Assembly (NCBI GenBank): GCA_028015205.1
Contig: JAPWFG010000015.1
Span: forward strand, 6,572,001-6,636,000
Source of the DNA: Mytilisepta virgata
Lineage: Eukaryota; Mollusca; Bivalvia; Mytilida; Mytilidae
DNA: 64,000 nt
Direction: 5' to 3'
The translations under genes and the position numbers were made by a program. Below are positions 45,225 through 57,079 of this stretch, piece by piece (position 1 is the stretch's first letter; each line of letters begins with the position of its first letter). The notes under the pieces are model-generated. The model searched no databases. It worked only from the letters and a program-made list of their open reading frames with translations, and was not told the origin of the DNA.

Positions 45225-45555
45225 AAGGGATGGACAGGGTATCGGAAGAAGGAAGAGAAGGGATGCCGGAGAAAAGCGAGAGAGGGATTGCGGAAGAAAG
45301 GAGATAAAAACAAATGGAAGTTTGAATCTTTTAGTGCTAACTTCAGTAAAAAATCTTTATTACTCCAAAATCATAGATATGGAGATCCAAGAGAAAGTAA
45401 TCAATACAAAAAAAACTATTTTGCTGTAATTTCTGTTGTCTTTCCCCGAATCTGATTTCCCGATTTTGGAATCAAAACCCTCAACTGAGACTCCAAAGGA
45501 GTAAGGGAGAGGGGAGACACGGGAAAAGGGGGGAAGGGAGAAAGGAGTAAGATAC
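45225..45555. repeat. Purine-rich tracts
   Basis: Two almost pure-purine runs at 45225-45308 and 45490-45551 with several GGG/GGGG groups, flanking AT-rich DNA. They could form H-DNA or G-quadruplex; this is inference from base composition. Confidence 0.5.
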
Positions 45556-45882
45556 CCTTGTCCACCCCCTCATATTTAAGAAATACATTGTAATACATTT
45601 TTTTTAAATGCTCTAAAGAAAAGATGCAGAATCCTTGTATTAACGTTTTATAGCTCACTCGCTGTCATTGTTGCAAAGTACAGTATAACACAGAAAAATA
45701 GCAATATTACACAAAAACTCCGAAATTTAGGAAAAATAGACAATAATTAAGAGACCTCATGTAAATTCCCTCTTTCATTCATTCTATACGAAAAATCATT
45801 TAAAACTAGAAAGGTCAATTGCAAGGTCTTTCCCGTGTCGAATTTACCGTTTATCTCAAGTTCGTATTTACATATATAGTTT

Positions 45883-46480
45883 CTAGGATATTAACCATGA
45901 CCTTGACTGTTGACCTTCTATTTTGCTTGTATACTTCGTGTGAACATAATTATATATGGTTGCCAGGGACATTTTCATCATTTTCAAACACCTTCACCCT
46001 TGACCTTCCATTTGCATCTGTAATGCTGAAATATAGGGTCCTGAACATAAATACATATAGTTGCTGGGTACTTTTCCATTGGTTGCTTAGGACTTTTGCA
46101 ATGACCTTGACCCTTGACCTTCCATTTTGACTGGAACAGCTATACTAAAGGGTCCTGAACATAAACATATATGGTTGCTAGGCCTTTTTTAATGACCTTG
46201 ATGTTTGACATTTGACTGTGGTACCAAAATTTAGATCTTTGAAACCGGTCATTTTTGTATTGATATTGACTTCCTGTCTATTATAGTTTGCGAGATATAA
46301 GATAAAATATAAGAGTGTCAACTTAGCCCTATAACTTGTCGTCGTATGGATTCGAACCCAAATGAGATGAACATTTTTCTCAATCATTTGATCTGCTATC
46401 TTTTACGGTTTATGAGATAGCAAGGTTGAAGCTCAGAGGATAAGTCTGACCTTGACCTTTGACCTTGGAGTCTTTTTGAG
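45883..46480 (+). repeat. Partial HCE-related block
   Basis: Modules with CCTTGACCCTTGACC, TATGGTTGC and AGGGTCCTGAACATAAA match the first half of HCE copy 5 (30840-31370). Neither terminal hairpin is seen. Confidence 0.6.
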
Positions 46481-47165
46481 GTTTTTTTTTTTTTTTAATC
46501 TCTGATGAACATTGGTCCAAGTCCCAAGTTGCTACGACTAACCGTTTATGAGTTTTGACCATTTACGTGTTCTGTAAAATATTCAAGGTCCAATATCTCC
46601 TATAAGGAGTCGATATACTGAGTTGACCGAAACAATAAATTTCATCAGGTAACGGTTTCAGAGATCGATAACAAGATTTAAGGTCGTTGTGAAGTCTTTA
46701 TCAAGAAAGAACAAAATTTCTAATTATTTTAATTATTCTTGAGCATTTTTAGTTTTTTTCCGAAGTATTTGGACGTCTTTGGAACCATTTGGTATATCTA
46801 ATTATTTTAATTATCGTTAGTGTTTTTCTGGCTTTTCTCCACGTTCGGGTGTTTTCGCCAACATTCGGAACCATTTAGACGCCTTCGGAACAAATTGGCA
46901 CTCTTCGTTAACTTTCGGTAGTTTCCGGAGGAGTGCTCTTAAACAAGTCCGCGTTCGTGGAAGCATCCTTGTTGGATTACGCAATACCATTAATGTGACG
47001 TCATGGAAATTTTTGGTGGAAATGTCCAGTAAAAACGGATTGAAACATATCGGGGAACGCGGTCGTGAGCGAAGACACCGGGTGCTTTCTTATACGTCCA
47101 CGTTCTGGCTATATATACAGTGCACAACCTCTCATTTTGTCTTGAACCTTTGAAGGATAAAGACC
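46481..47165. other. Stretch before the polymerase pseudogene
   Basis: Has local copies of TTTCGGAACCATTTAGACG-type sequence (46760-46935) and TGACGTCA at 46997. No gene recognised; it could include the terminal part of the same mobile element. Confidence 0.35.
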
Positions 47166-49110
47166 ATGTTCTCTTGTGAGATTTGCAGTAAAGCTTTTAC
47201 CGAGAAGAGAAGCCTGCTTCGCCACCAGAAGACACAAGTTGCTTCGTCTCAGACGGCAACCGTGTCCAGGATCGGTGCAACTTTGAATAAATTGAGCCGT
47301 CACGACATTTTGGAGTTCATCCGGCAGCAGATACCAAGTGGGTGGTCCATTAACTGACAAATGCCACGTTTTATGTCAACAAGTTGGTGGAACACCCAAT
47401 AGGAGCCAGAGTCGTGATACCAGACTTTATTTTGAAAATCCGTGGTATCGTCGCAGTGGTTGGTGGATCCGATGGGCAATGGGCCATATAATGACAACTT
47501 GTGTTTTTTTTCGGTGTTTGGCTGTCCACCTGCCAAGACTCACCATCGACAATATCTTGAACATACAGACATGACCGGCGATGATTTTAAAGGTATTTGT
47601 TTAGACGATTTGGCGTACATCGAACCACTGTTCCAACTAAACATCTGTGTGTACGATTTGCAAGAGATAGAAGACGGTGACATAGCGTCGAGAAGGGTAC
47701 GACGTTCTCCCTACAATTTCCAGGACATCATGAACCTGAACCTGTACGAAAACCATTTCAGTTATGTCAGCGACATGCAGAAATACAGACACAGTTACGT
47801 ATGTTCCAAATGTGACCAGTTGTGGAAGCATGTTGACATGCTTCACAGAAACACGAGACAACCTGCAACGGTGAAGTCCTGTATAAATTTCCCGGTAGAG
47901 TGTACCATACACCACAGACCGCGTTTGAACGTTCGGATGACGAAGGTAAAAGACAGATATTACCCTTACAGAGCCACTTATGATATAGAGGTGATTCTTC
48001 AACCTACAGACAAACCAAGGTCGGATAAATTAGAATGGACCAATCAGCACGTTTTGCTTAGCGTCTCCGTGTGTTCCAATGTAGCGGAGTTTACAGAGCC
48101 AGTTTGTTTCTTGTCCGAAGGAGATAGCAGTGAAGCCGTGGATTCGTGTTTGATCCATTTGACAAAAATCCGTGACAAAGCCTTCGGTCTGTCCGATTAT
48201 TTCACCGTTCCAGACGAGAAGAACAAATTCTGTACGAGTTTATAAAGAAAACATAGTAGGTGGACGCAGCATCGTCTTTCACAGATATCACGAGAAAGAC
48301 AAGACCTTCATCCGTCCTGCGGAATTCGGAGACCCAAAACCGTGTAAGATAATCTACGGCGTGAACGCCAATGCCTTGTACTTGTGAAGCATCATGCATG
48401 ATATGCCAACGGGCCACTTCGTCCGACGCAAGAGCGAGGATGATTTTAAAAGACAGACTCCCGAAGATATGAACGTATGGCCATCGAGTGGTTGGAATGG
48501 GAAGCCAAGAAGACCGGACACCAAATACGTCACCAGGGGAACGACACAGAAAAACTGATCGGACGTGGACGGCTTTTGTAAAGAAACCAATACAGTAGGC
48601 TGCCTGTGGCACGGACATTGTTGTCGTCTGGCTGGTGGAAAGACAGAAAATCCGTTCAACGGAAAGTGCCTGGACGAATTGTACAAGACTATCCAAGAAA
48701 AAATAGAGTACATCATGAAAAACGGCTACCAAGTTAAACAGATGTGAGAGTGTGAATGGGACCGTTTAAAGATAGAAGACACCAAAACTGGCTGGTTGGG
48801 ACAAGAGGACTCCAGGATTGTTCAAGATAGTATTCAGTGGTGACGGGATAATTGCCCTGTGTAACATGAGGTACTTTTTCTTTGGATACGAAAACAAGTT
48901 CAGCTGTTAATGGATCAACAAGAGAACCAACATAAACAAAGAGAAATACATGGACGTTCTCCTATCAAATAACTCTGGCTCCGGAACCAACAGACGGTTT
49001 CCTTCTGTAGACAATCAACTCTACACCTACTTGCAAGAGCGAGCTGGATTTTCATACTTTTACCCAAAAACGTAAAGTTTTGGCGGACGGGGTGTCTACG
49101 ACACCCGTAG
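47166..49110 (+). pseudogene. Decayed type B (protein-primed) DNA polymerase gene, Maverick/Polinton-like
   Basis: Starts with a C2H2-like finger (FSCEICSKAF...LLRHQ), then GARVVIPDFILKIRG, NGPYNDNLCFF, CSKCDQLW and RATYDIE, the last being the Exo I motif of family B polymerases. After about 48230 a block is missing and homology resumes with ENIVGG, NANALYL, VDGFCKETNTV, LLSNNSGSGTN and YLQERAGF, as in the polymerase domain of these elements. At least three frame changes, several stops and an internal deletion show it is dead. The GC content is clearly above its surroundings. No integrase or capsid gene is seen nearby. Confidence 0.78.
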
Positions 49111-49162
49111 ATATTTGGTCGGATGAACGGCTTACCGACTCGATTGTACATATCTACTATAT

Positions 49163-49460
49163 GGACTATTTGGTTATCCCCCTTTTTCATTCTCGGTCGT
49201 CTCTCGGTCTGTCATTGGACTATATAGGGTTACGGTCTTGCATTGTGTGCCAAGGGGCTGTTCCTCCCACTGTTTAAGCCCGAGAGTATAAGCAGTACAA
49301 TGGGACTAATGGATTACCTTCCCTGTCTATCATCGGACTGTATAGTCTAGGGTCCCGCATCGAGTCTCCAGGGTCTCATAATCTCGCTGTATGTCGAAGT
49401 CCGAGAGTATACTCAATACAGAGGGACTATTGTATTATCTCCCCTTTTCCCACCCTTTTC
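49163..49460. repeat. Three direct copies of an approximately 90-bp unit, left of the telomere tract
   Basis: Units begin GGACTATTTGG, GGACTAATGG and GGACTATTGT at about 49163, 49293 and 49424, with CGGTCTGTCATTGGACTATA or related sequence following. The first is the inverse of 49779-49876. Confidence 0.7.
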
Positions 49461-49612
49461 ATCCCCTGTGCTGAGAAGATTCTTACTGTTTCGTTATAAA
49501 TCATCTCTTGATCTCGTTGATGTTACGATGGACTTCAAAGATGGCTGCAGCCATGTAACGGCTAGTGAAACGGAAATTTTAGTCTTTGCGGACGGGAATA
49601 ACGGATTTCAGT

Positions 49613-49779
49613 CCTAACCCCAACTCTAACTCAAGTCCAATCATATAACCCTAACCTTTGTCCTAACCCTAACCGTAATCCTAACAAGAACCCTAACCCT
49701 AACTCTTAAATTACCCTAACTTAACCCTAACCCTAACTCTAACTCTAACCCTAACCCTAACCCTAACCCTAACCCTAAC
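49613..49779 (-). repeat. Interstitial telomeric repeat (TTAGGG)n
   Basis: About 165 bp of CCCTAA units on the plus strand, degenerate at the left (CCTAACCCCAACTCTAACTC) and near perfect at the right (49740-49779). Confidence 0.95.
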
Positions 49780-49876
49780 AATGCAGGAGCCTTACCCTAT
49801 ATAGTCCAATGACAGACCGAGAGATGATTGAGAATGAAAAGCGCAGGAAAAGGGGAGATAATAAAATAGTCCTATT
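49779..49876. repeat. Inverted copy of the 49163 unit, right of the telomere tract
   Basis: CCTATATAGTCCAATGACAG and ACCGAGAGATGA are the inverse of TCTCTCGGTCTGTCATTGGA at 49198-49220. With 49163-49245 it forms an inverted repeat enclosing the telomeric tract. Confidence 0.8.
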
Positions 49877-49899
49877 GTACTGCGTATAATTTCAGACCT

Positions 49900-50124
49900 C
49901 GACATAACTGGGAGGAAAGAACAGCAGAGAGAAGAGAAGCGATGAGCAGCGAAGGGCAGCATGGAGCAAGAGAAGAAAAAAAATAAAACTTAATAAAATT
50001 TAAAAATTTTTAAAAAATTAAAAATTAAAAAAGGGAAAAAACAATAGAAATTAAAAAAAAATGAAAAAAAAAATAACATTTTTAAAAGGGGAAGTTATCT
50101 ACCTTGGACTTCTGGTTCTACCTA
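49900..50124. other. Low-complexity purine then A/T-rich stretch
   Basis: AGAGAAGAGAAGCGATGAGC-type purine run followed by A/T homopolymer mixtures. No gene. Confidence 0.6.
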
Positions 50125-50476
50125 CAGGTCCGAGACCACAATTAATTCATAGTGCATTTTCATATTAAAATAAAATTAAATTAAAAAATTCACACCTGCG
50201 CAATCTTGAAAATCTTTCTCATGTAGAAAGTATACTTACTTCCTATCATAATATCAAAATTTTTAAAAAATTCATCAGTGCTAACTCAAAATATTGGCAA
50301 AAATATCTCCTAGGGTAGCAGAATTCTTGAAGACAGCAAATGACAGCCTAAATATTGACCCTTTTCCATCTGACCAAATCACCACTTTTAATTGTAACAG
50401 CTCATTCAAACTTTTTAAAACATCAACTTTTAACATTCTACTATAAATTTAGAACAAACACCATTTACAAATGCTT
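50125..50476 (+). repeat. Direct repeat, copy 1
   Basis: About 350 bp closely resembling 53269-53620 (shared AGTGCATTTTCATATT, CACACCTGCGCAATCTT, TAGCAGAATTCTTGAAGACA). Reading fragments such as GSRILEDS suggest decayed coding sequence, perhaps a retroelement 3' part, but this is weak. Confidence 0.85.
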
Positions 50477-50953
50477 CAATAAGGGGTAGACAATAAAAAT
50501 GGAAGAAACACAGTAAATTTATATAAGGGATTATATTTGTGGACAACGAAAAGTGAGCGCTAATTGTGGTCTTGAGCATAATAGAGAGGAAAACCTTGGT
50601 TGTTTTCTACAAAACTTCTCATTTGAAAAGAGTAAAAAAAGTTTTGTGAATATCTGTTTATATTTAACAATTCTACACCTATTTCTATAACAGTTGTCAT
50701 GTCCTTTCATGTCATCACTATTTGTCATTGAACTTTGATGCTGCTATTCAATGAAAAAAAAATAATCTTTTTTATTTTTGATATTTTTTATGTTATTTTT
50801 TGTAAGATTATATATCTTTCGTTCAATTAACACCATTTAGAACTATCTGAATTACTCGAATGTTCTTTAAATGGTAAGTCTTCCCTGTGTTCAAACTGGG
50901 TTTTCAGAGATGCTCAGAGCTGTACATATAAAAAGTGAAGCTGTTTTGAAACA

Positions 50954-52386
50954 AGAGGCTCACCAGAGCCTGTATCGCTCACCTGGAGTCTGGTTTTCAT
51001 TGGACAATTAATCAACTATTTGACCAAGTTTGTTGCAATTGGTTCAATTGTTCAGGGAAAATTTGTTGAAGATTTATTTTTCATAAGGTTTAATGTTAAA
51101 ATATGTTCCCTGATGGTGGTAGTCCTGGCAGGAAGTTGACAAAATTGACCAAGAATAAGGGTGAACCTTAAATAAATGTAACAGAACCCGACCTCAAATT
51201 ACACAAACCAATAACTCCTAAACAGAATTTGGGATTCCCTTCAAAATTTCAGGGTATGTAGATCTCAACATGGCAAACATTTTTCAAATTTACATTTCAC
51301 TACTATCTCAAATAGTTTTGGAGATAAATGAAGAAAAATGTTAAATTTTGAAAATTTGACGAAAAAAGGGCAATAACTCCTAAATGGGTTTTGGGATTTC
51401 CTTTAAAATTTCGGGGTATGTAGATCTCAACATGGCAAACATTTTTCAAATTTACATTTCACTTCTATCTCAAATAGTTTTGGAGATAAATGCAAAAAAT
51501 GTTAAATTATGAAAATTTGACGAAAAAAGGGCAACAACTCCTAAATGGATTTTAGGATTTCCTTCAAAATTTCAGGTTAGGTAGATCTTGTCATGCTGAT
51601 CAATTTTATCCCATGTCAGATTTTTTATATCTGTAACGGTTTATAAAAGTTATAAGCCAAAAACAACACATGCACCCCTATATTCTATTTTTAGCTACGA
51701 CAGCCATGTTTTATGTCAGATCAAAATAAATTGAGGATCGTTTGTAGAGGACATGTCATAGGTCATTCCTATTAAGTTTCAAAACAATCGGCCCAGCGGT
51801 TTCTGAGGAGAAGATATTTGAATAAAAAAAAATTTGAAAATTTGACAAAAAAGGGCAACAACTCGTAAATGGGTTTTGGGATTTCCTTTAAAATTTCAGG
51901 GTAGGTAGATCTCAACATGGCAAATATTTTTCAAATTTACATTTCACTTCTATCACAAATAGTTTTGGAGATAAATGACGAAAAATGTTAAAATTTTGAA
52001 AATTTGACGAAAAAGGGGCAATAACTTCTAAATGGGTCTTGGAATCTCCTTCAAAATTTCAGGGTAGGTAGATCTTGTCATGATGATCAATCTTACTACG
52101 TGTCAGATTTTCGATATCTGTAACGGTTTTTGAGTTATTAGCAAAAAACAGCAATTTACTCCTATATTCTATTTTTAGTATACTGGCCATGTTTTTCGAC
52201 GAATCAAAAATCCCCAAATCCGTTCTATGCAGGGTACCCCAAGGAACATTCATACCAAGTTTGTTTCTAATTAGTCAAGTAGTTTCAGAGGAGAAGAGTT
52301 TTGTATAATTGTTAACGACGACGACGACGACGACGACGGACGCCAAGTGATGGCAATAGCTCACATGGCCTTTGGCCAGGCGAGCT
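50954..52386 (+). mobile_element. HCE copy 8
   Basis: Starts AGAGGCTCACCAGAGCC and ends TGGCC-TTT-GGCCA-GGCGAGCT. Interior modules carry GGGCAATAACTTC, GGGTAGGTAGATCT and CTATATTCTATTTTTAG. The tail is (ACG) repeated about nine times (52314-52340). Flanks TGAAACA and AATAAAA. Confidence 0.82.
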
Positions 52387-53268
52387 AATAAAAGGTTATA
52401 TCATTATAATTTCCACTCTCCTGCTATCCTCATATATTTTATTTACTTTATATGCTAAATATTTCCAAATAAAGAGTTATATCTATGAAAAATAAGGCCT
52501 CTTGGCCCTTTAATCATCACGTGAAATTGTGCGACATTTGACTGGTGCCTTCATTTCTGAATAAAACCAACAAAAACGTTCCGAATAATCTATTTAGCTT
52601 GTATCTCTGAGTACTACAATGTAGAAGGAATCATAGTTTACAGGAAATTATGAAATAAAAGTGTTCTAAATTTAAAAAAAAAATACTCTAGGTTCAGATT
52701 TAGCTTTCAGTGACAGTTTCCGTAAAGATCAGGTCAGGGCCAAATAGCTAACATTTGTGGCATTTAGCTTGACAAGATGGGAGTATTTCAGGTTTATAAG
52801 TTAAAACTGTGGCAAATCTATACATCTTTTTCACATAAATATTTGTTTGAACCTCCTAAGCAGATCTAAGACAAGATCCACAATATGCTAACAATTTCAT
52901 ACCAAAATGGCCAATGCCGAGTGTCTAAATGCAATGATTTAGAGATCGCAGGAATTGCATGATAAAAGCTATTAGATAAAATATAATATATAAAAAATGT
53001 TATTTTTGATGTACTGAAAGATTTCAAAAACAATAAACTAATCTGAAACATGCTTTTGAAAAATTCAGAATGACAAAATAGTTGAAAATATGGGAAAATT
53101 CTCTGTTTTCAACCAAAAGGTGATAATAATTACTTAAAACCAAAAACATTAATATAATTTTTGAATAATGAACTATTTTGTTTTATTAAAGGGACTAAAC
53201 AAAACCAGTTTTCACCATTGGAGTGCCTTACAAGGCTATTTCCATGTGTTTCCAATATCCATCTCTTA
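52387..53268. other. Non-coding stretch
   Basis: AT-rich with no recognised feature. Confidence 0.5.
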
Positions 53269-53620
53269 GGTCCGACACCACAATTAATTCATAGTGCATT
53301 TTCATATTCAAATAAAATTGAATTTAAAAAATCACACCTGCGCAATCTTTTGAAAATCTTTCTCATGTAGAAAGTATACTTACTTCCTGTCATAATATCA
53401 AAATTTTAAAAACAAATCATCAGTGCTAACTCAAAATATTGGCAAAAATATCTCCTAGGGTAGCAGAATTCTTGAAGACAGCAGACGATACCCTAAATAT
53501 TGACCCTTTTCCATCTGACCAAATCACCACTTTTAATTGTGACAGCTCATTCAAACTTTTTAAAACATAACTTTGAATATTTCTACTATAAATTTAGAAC
53601 AAAAACCATTTAAAATGCTT
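53269..53620 (+). repeat. Direct repeat, copy 2
   Basis: Second copy of 50125-50476, same orientation, roughly 90 percent alike by eye, 3.1 kb away. Confidence 0.85.
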
Positions 53621-53629
53621 AAAAAAGTC

Positions 53630-53880
53630 CATGCACGTGACTGGCCTCACTTCCGTAAACAAATAACGGAAAAACCACTACTTCCGGTTGCGCATACGCA
53701 TAAATCACTTCCGGTTCCGCCTGACCATGCACATACGACACGTACGGGTCTCAGTACGTGACTGACGTCACTTCAGTAAACAAATAAAGAAAAGTGGCGG
53801 GAAAACCCACTACTTAAGCAAACCACTTCCGATTCCGGTCAGGGACTTCCGTTTCTGGTGACGTCATATCCGTCGCCGCC
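53630..53880. promoter_or_regulatory. Cluster of CRE-like and ETS-like motifs
   Basis: Contains TGACGTCA twice (about 53762 and 53857) and several ACTTCCGG/ACTTCCG motifs (about 53648, 53680, 53705, 53825, 53845). Part is an internal duplication (CTTCCGTAAACAAATAA and CTTCAGTAAACAAATAA). It directly precedes the family C array. A regulatory role is inference. Confidence 0.35.
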
Positions 53881-53889
53881 ACAGCACCT

Positions 53890-54670
53890 CCACAAATAAT
53901 TATCACATACTGTATGTAGATGCGTAATAAGGTCTTAGAATGTTGATTTTTAAAAATTGGGGCCCACAGGGGTCGAATTTCGAAAATTGGAAATTTAAGC
54001 TTGTGGCCTGACATGCTCATTCATTTTTAACTTCATGCATTTAATTTCTATACAGTATTGTCACATACTATATGTAGATGCGCAATAAGGTTTTAGAATT
54101 TTTATTTTCAAAAATTTGGGCCCACAGGGGTCGAATTTCGAAAACTGGAAATTTAAACTAAACTTCTTATTCATTTTTCATTTTATGCTTTTAATTTCTA
54201 TATAATATTGTCACATACTGTACATAAAGATGCGCAATATGGTTTTAGAATTTTGATTTTGACAATTTGAGGACCACGGGGGTTGTATTTCGCAAATAGT
54301 GAACTTAAGCTTGTGCCTTAAACTCCACTTTCATTTTTCATTTAGATTTAGCAAATTTATTTGTATATAATATTGTTCTTTATTTTCTGTAGATGTGCGA
54401 AAATGTTTTTAATTAAGGTTCAATTTTTGTCACCAAAATTGGTGATATTGCTATTTTTGCCTTGTCTCCGGAAATACTCATCCATTTTTTGTTTCAGTGG
54501 TTTCAGTGGTTTTTTGTTTATAATTTTGTTCTTCACTATGTGTAGATGTGCAATAAGGTTTTCAATTTTGAAATTTGATTCAGGGTTCCAATTTTCAGAC
54601 TGAAATTGTGAAATTGCTAATTTTTCACTGTTGATTGTTTTTTGACTTGTGCAGTGCGGGACGAACATCG
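53890..54670 (+). repeat. Family C module array, copy 1
   Basis: About five modules of 150-160 bp anchored by TCACATACTRTATGTAGATG and CCCACAGGGGTCGAATTTCG, becoming more diverged to the right. Homologous to 61890-62380. Confidence 0.8.
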
Positions 54671-54754
54671 TTTATGATGGCACCAATTTCTAGTTTGTAT
54701 ATGGTTTGTAATCTGACTTATTTCGAAAGTACAAACACGATGATCAGAATTAAT

Positions 54755-55799
54755 TTGCCTGTATGAACGCTAAAGCTGCTGCCAGGCCTGCTGAAGACAA
54801 CTATAATAGTGTCTTCATACTACTAATTGTATATGTTATTATTCGCTGTATGAAGATATACTGGATAACTGTGGTTAGGAGTGAAATAACTTTAATAGTG
54901 ATATACCATTGATATTGATTATTGTAACTAAAGATGGCAGTGAACAATGAGCAATGAGTCGTGTAAATACACCAAATATAGTTGATATATTGCTTATTTT
55001 TCAACAAATATAGTCCAAACCACAAAAACATTGAGCAATGAACTGTGAAAATCAGGTCAAGGTCAAATAAAACCTGCCAGACTGACATGTTCATCGTAAA
55101 ATATTTCCATACAACAAATATTGTTTACCTATTACATATATTTTTATAAAAAATACCAAAACACAAAAACTTAACTTTAACCACAGAATCTTATAAATGA
55201 TGTAAAGGTCAGATGACACCTGTCAGTTGGACATGTACACCTAACAATCAATCCATAGACCAAATATAGTAGACCTATTGAATACAGTATTCGAAAAACA
55301 GGCCAAAACACAAAAACTTAACTGTAACCACTGAACCATGAAAATGAGGTCAAGGTCAGATGATACCTGCCATTTGGACATGTACACCTTACAATCCTTC
55401 CATACACCAAATATACTAGACCTATTGCTTATAGTATCTGAGATATGGACTTGACCACCAAAACTTAACCTTGTTCACTGATCCTTGAAATTGGGTCGAG
55501 GTCAATTGAAAACTGTCTGACGGGGATGAAGACCTTGTAAGGTACGCACATACCAAATATAGTTATCCTATTACTCATAATAAGAGAGAAATTAACATTA
55601 CAAAAAAGTCTTAACTTTTTTTCAAGTAGTCACTGAACCATGAAAATCAGGTCAAGGACAATGTACATATGACAGACGGAAACTTCGTAACATAAGGCAT
55701 CTATATACAAAGTATAAAGCATCCAGGTCTTCCACCTTCTAAAATATCACTATCCCTATGTCGAGCTTTCTGCGACTTAAGTCGCAGGCTCGACAAAAA
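54755..55799 (+). mobile_element. Family B element, copy 2
   Basis: Nearly full-length partner of 37668-38625. Same 5' GTATGAACGCT start and same 3' hairpin (TGCGACTTAAGTCGCA inside GTCGAGC/GCTCGAC). It lacks a GC-rich segment (GCCGCTGCCGCCGCC) present in copy 1 near 38550-38570. Confidence 0.85.
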
Positions 55800-55947
55800 G
55801 GATAACATGTCATTCTCCGACAGCGTTTAACAAAATCAAACTTTTATTGTCTAAAATCATAAATTATTTGTTACAAAACAAAAAACAAAAATACAAGTAT
55901 GAACAAAATATTGCTAGGAGTCCCCTTCCCTCAGTTCTAGCAACTGT

Positions 55948-56340
55948 TTAATGAAGGAACCTATTTTTTTCTACTTGCTTAGGTGTTGATGGGCTAAGCA
56001 TAAATTGTACCTTCTCACTATCAAGTAGATCGTTAATACTGTGAGAACAAGCTTTTAACATTACTGGAAAAAAAGTGTCACGCAATTTAGAGTATTTATA
56101 ACAATCAATAACAAAATGTTTTTCATTCTCAGTATTATTACAATACGAACATAATCTATTTTCCCTTGGCAATTTTAAATGTCTTCCCTTTTCAATTAAA
56201 AGATTATGGTCACTGATTCTGAATTTTGTAATAAGCTTCCCTTTTTCAAAGTTTTCTAAGGTTAAGTAATTTTCTATGCTATGTTCAGATTTTGTTTTAA
56301 ATTTTTGTACAACGTAATTTTACTATTGTTATCTAAATTG
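55948..56340 (-). pseudogene. LINE ORF2 C-terminal part with zinc-knuckle (zf-RVT-like)
   Basis: Encodes ITKFRISDHNLLIEKGRHLK and LCSYCNNTENEKHFVIDCYK, i.e. the C-x2-C-x8-H-x4-C motif typical of the end of LINE (CR1/L2/jockey-like) reverse transcriptases. It is separated from its RT domain by the palindrome cluster. Confidence 0.8.
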
Positions 56341-56619
56341 TTAAATTTATTTTCGAAATGTTTTCATAAAAAGTTGTTAAATTTATTTTGAAAGTTGTTT
56401 TACGGTTTTCATTTTTATTTTTATCAGCACAATCCTCCAACATACTTAAATCAATTCTTGTCTCTTCAGATATATTTGTATAGTATACGGATAAAATGTT
56501 TAATTACTCGAGGTATCGAAATTCTTATTTAATAAAAAAAAAAAGATTCATATAAAAACGGATTGATTTCAAAATTTGAAAATCTGATAAAGTATAGTAA
56601 ACTTTGAACTTTAATAATT

Positions 56620-56675
56620 AATAAATAGTTATTGGTCCGAGGCAAGTCAATAGGACCAATAACTAAGCCAATATG
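56620..56675. repeat. Short palindrome P0
   Basis: AGTTATTGGTCC and GGACCAATAACT pair around a 15-base loop. The right arm continues AAGCCAATA, as in palindrome P3. Looks like a shortened copy of the same family. Confidence 0.65.
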
Positions 56676-56900
56676 GAAAACCTTGTGCAATTATACCTTT
56701 ATTGACTAACCAGTCCAATATATCGTACTGACTTGTCCAATATGGTCCTTTAATGCCTAACCAGTCCAATATGTCATATTGACTAGTCAATACGGCATAT
56801 TGGACGGGTATGTGTCGTATTGGCGTACTTTGACATTTTGTATTGTATTGACAGGTTTTATCATATTTAGGCTTGTATTCTATTGTTAGTCAATAATATA

Positions 56901-57046
56901 GTGTTATTAACTGGCTGTTTCTGTATTGGCACTGGTATAGATTCAAGGTTTGCTGTATTGGCCTCGAGACCCGTAGGGTCGAGGGCCAATACAGCTGACC
57001 GAGAATCTATACCAGTGCCAATACAGAAACAGCCAATTCATAACAC
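56901..57046. repeat. Long palindrome P1 (146 bp)
   Basis: Arms pair almost fully: CTGGCTGTTTCTGTATTGGC with GCCAATACAGAAACAGCCA, then GCACTGGTATAGATTC with its inverse, to a core GCTGTATTGGCC...GGGCCAATACAGC with a short CG-rich centre (GACCCGTAGGGTC). Confidence 0.92.
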
Positions 57047-57079
57047 TTTTATTAAATAATCCAACTTTTTCAATACTAT

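Noticed and set aside
47166..47354. Stand-alone C2H2 zinc-finger protein
   Set aside because: The finger is the known N-terminal part of the polymerase gene that continues in other frames to the right.
47637..48732. Minus-strand frames of 120-176 residues over the polymerase pseudogene
   Set aside because: They are antisense shadows of GC-richer coding sequence and show no domain.
49613..49779. A true chromosome end
   Set aside because: Unique and repeat sequence continues for more than 14 kb beyond it; the tract is internal and partly degenerate.
54361..54668. Hydrophobic frames within family C modules
   Set aside because: Arise from T-rich repeat sequence on either strand; no signal of coding.
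56901..57046. microRNA precursor
   Set aside because: The arm is far longer than a usual animal pre-miRNA and the sequence recurs as a repeat; no evidence of processing can be seen from sequence alone.
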